A stretch of DNA of 7,847 nt from Chitinophagales bacterium (GTDB lineage: Bacteria; Bacteroidota; Bacteroidia; Chitinophagales; UBA8649), in the NCBI GenBank assembly GCA_016777395.1, contig JADHRO010000092.1, positions 1 to 7,847 of the forward strand, read 5' to 3'. Made by a program: the position numbers and the translations under genes. Below are positions 6,274 to 7,847 of this stretch, in pieces. Positions within the stretch are counted from its first letter, which is position 1. Each line of letters starts with the position of its first letter. The notes beneath the pieces were generated by a model that saw only the letters and a program-made list of their open reading frames with translations, searched no databases and was not told where the DNA came from.

Positions 6274-7755
6274 TTATTTATGCAGCTGTCTTTGTTTAAG
6301 CAGTGGATAAACATCTTTTACTAAGGCAATAACAATAAAACATATTAAAAGCGCATTTTTCCAAATAAGCTGCAAAGTAAATGATTCAGGAACGATGTAT
6401 TTAGATAAGGCAAAAAAGCCTAAGCCAATGCATAAGTAAAACAATACTAAACCCAAATCATAAGGTACTTGATAATACTTTTTTCCCCATTGCCAAGAAA
6501 TAATGGTCATCACCAAGTAACTTGCTAATGTAGCCCAAGCACTTGCCCAATAACCATGAGAAGGAATGAAAATTACGTTGATTAGAATTGTCACACCAGC
6601 ACCCACAATTGAAATCACCATAGCATAATGCGTTTTGTCACCCAACTTATACCAAACCGATAAATTATAAAATATTCCTAAAAATAGATAGGCCATCAAT
6701 AATATGGGTACAATATCTTTGGCCCCTCTATACCCTTCCTCGATAATCAGGATTATCCAATCGAGATTGAAGGAGACCGCCAAGAAAATTGTCATCCCCA
6801 TAATTACAAACAGGGACATAGCTTTAGCGACAGTGGGTAATGCATCTTTATCTCTTGCTTGACCAAAAAAGAAAGGTTCTGCTCCCATTCGATAGGCTTG
6901 CACCACCAAACTCATAAATATAGCCAGTTTATAAACCGCTCCATATATGCCGACTTGAGCATTCCGCTCCATTAAGGATTCCTGAGGTAATAAATACTTC
7001 AAGAGTATCCTATCGATAGTTTCATTAACAATACCCGCAAGGCCGACCACAATTAATGGTAAACCATATCGCAGCATATCTGTCCAGGTCTTCTTGCAAA
7101 ACTCAAACTTCGTTCGAATAAAATCAGGAACAAAAATCAAAAAGGTAAGCGCACTAGCAGCAAGATTAGCTATAAACACATAAAGCAAGGCATGCTCATT
7201 TTGCAAAGGCAAACCGAAAAGTTTGGGATTTCCTTTTAACAAGGGGAACAACAAGAAGAAGTTTAAGCCAACCGTAATCAAAACATTGATTAGTTTAATC
7301 TTCACATATTGCAATGGCTTACCCTCCAAGCGCAACTTGGCAAACGGGATATTACTCAAGGTATCAAAGCCAATAATAAATGAAAGGATGACCACAATGT
7401 GTGATAAATTGGGGTACAATAATACACGAGCTATATTTTGAGAAAATAAACTGATAAGTATGACGAAAAAACCTGTAGTTAAGAGCAAGGATAACATAGC
7501 CGTGCTAAATATCTTTTGGTGATTCTCTTTATCTTTAGAAGCATACCTAAAGAATGCCGTCTCCATGCCATACATGAGCAGAACATTAATAAAAGCAACG
7601 TATGCGTATAGCTCAACTATGATACCCATGTCGCTTTGATTCTCGCCAAAGACATAGGTGTGAAAAGGATTTATCAACCAGTTCAATGAACGCACAAGGA
7701 TTGTGCTAATTCCGTATATGGCCGTCTGGCCAGCTAAACGTTTAAGTTTACTCAA
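6274..7755 (-). CDS. Oligosaccharide/polysaccharide flippase (Wzx-like, MOP superfamily), TTG start
   Basis: This is a polytopic inner-membrane protein of the polysaccharide biosynthesis (Wzx/RfbX) family, which moves lipid-linked glycans to the periplasmic face. The 493 residues contain about 12-14 hydrophobic helices, for example near 45-62, 85-105, 118-130, 153-172, 190-210, 230-246, 270-288, 312-336, 347-365, 377-397, 403-421, 434-452 and 465-480. Family-like features are the start SKLKRLAGQTAIYGIS, the GMETAFFR block at 63-70 and AYRMGAEPFFF at 287-297. The start is TTG at 7755: the frame is closed by a TGA eight codons upstream with no ATG or GTG between, and the first in-frame ATG is at residue 43, which would remove the conserved N-terminus. 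The neighbouring nucleotidyltransferase fits a glycan role, but no glycosyltransferase is in view, so the substrate is unknown. A lipid II flippase of the MurJ type is less likely by motif but not excluded. Confidence 0.9.
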   Translation of the reverse strand: MSKLKRLAGQTAIYGISTILVRSLNWLINPFHTYVFGENQSDMGIIVELYAYVAFINVLLMYGMETAFFRYASKDKENHQKIFSTAMLSLLLTTGFFVILISLFSQNIARVLLYPNLSHIVVILSFIIGFDTLSNIPFAKLRLEGKPLQYVKIKLINVLITVGLNFFLLFPLLKGNPKLFGLPLQNEHALLYVFIANLAASALTFLIFVPDFIRTKFEFCKKTWTDMLRYGLPLIVVGLAGIVNETIDRILLKYLLPQESLMERNAQVGIYGAVYKLAIFMSLVVQAYRMGAEPFFFGQARDKDALPTVAKAMSLFVIMGMTIFLAVSFNLDWIILIIEEGYRGAKDIVPILLMAYLFLGIFYNLSVWYKLGDKTHYAMVISIVGAGVTILINVIFIPSHGYWASAWATLASYLVMTIISWQWGKKYYQVPYDLGLVLFYLCIGLGFFALSKYIVPESFTLQLIWKNALLICFIVIALVKDVYPLLKQRQLHK

Positions 7756-7806
7756 GCTTTTTATACAATTATCTTTAACTCATCACGCTTTCCTGAAACG
7801 TGTTAC

Positions 7807-7819
7807 TTACCAAAGGTAA
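7807..7819. repeat. Short perfect inverted repeat overlapping the promoter
   Basis: TTACC-AAA-GGTAA forms two 5-base arms around a 3-base centre. It overlaps the candidate -7 element upstream of the flippase gene. It could be a small operator half-site pair, or it could be a chance palindrome in A+T-rich DNA. Confidence 0.3.
7811..7818 (-). promoter_or_regulatory. Candidate -7 promoter element for the flippase-led operon
   Basis: The minus strand reads TACCTTTG, matching TAnnTTTG, 55 bases before the TTG start, giving a leader of roughly 48 bases. No TTG -33 element is seen in the upstream bases that remain in the window. This is the only promoter-like site ahead of the first gene, so it is the best candidate for the main operon promoter, though a promoter beyond the right edge is possible. 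Confidence 0.45.
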
Positions 7820-7847
7820 ACGAAAGTGTTGGTAGAAATTAGGCTGA

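Noticed and set aside
7223..7441. Plus-strand open frame of 72 codons
   Set aside because: Antisense to flippase membrane helices; no motif.
1..7847. Mobile elements, CRISPR array, tRNA/rRNA genes, toxin-antitoxin or phage-defence genes
   Set aside because: No transposase, integrase, spaced direct repeats or RNA-gene-like segments were seen; coding sequence fills nearly the whole window.

Overview
This window looks like a chromosomal envelope-biogenesis segment from a member of the Bacteroidota. The evidence is high A+T content, lack of Shine-Dalgarno sites, TAnnTTTG-type -7 promoter motifs in the gaps, signal peptides that end just before Gln, and Bacteroidota-specific families (a DUF4292 lipoprotein, an EnvC-like protein with a degenerate M23 domain, and a nucleotidyltransferase of the type beginning MKIIIPMAG). 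The gene order resembles the arrangement I recall from Cytophagales and related orders, but the exact order of the organism is an inference.

All seven genes lie on the minus strand, so transcription runs from the right edge to the left. From right to left they are: a polytopic oligosaccharide flippase with a TTG start (6274-7755); a sugar-1-phosphate nucleotidyltransferase with a C-terminal left-handed beta-helix (5234-6244); a secreted TPR-repeat protein (3496-5241); a DUF4292 LolA/LolB-like lipoprotein (2757-3503); an EnvC-like coiled-coil/LytM-domain protein (1491-2750); the Tat translocase subunit TatA (1188-1412); and gatA, which runs off the left edge (1-1177). No gene-free stretch is longer than about 90 bases.

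The genes are tightly packed. The nucleotidyltransferase/TPR and TPR/DUF4292 junctions use the same 8-base stop-start overlap (ATGAATAG), and the next gap is 6 bases. These four genes therefore look like one translationally coupled unit. The three real gaps (right edge, 6245-6273 and 1413-1490) each hold a perfect TAnnTTTG motif at a plausible distance from the next start. This suggests one main promoter, one internal promoter and a separate promoter for tatA-gatA.

Functionally, the first two genes would supply and flip an activated-sugar-derived lipid-linked glycan. The TPR protein and lipoprotein would act in the periplasm or at the outer membrane. The EnvC-like protein would activate peptidoglycan amidases during cell separation. 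TatA and GatA are housekeeping genes. I see no mobile element, CRISPR array, RNA gene or defence system. The least understood part is the coupled TPR/DUF4292 pair.
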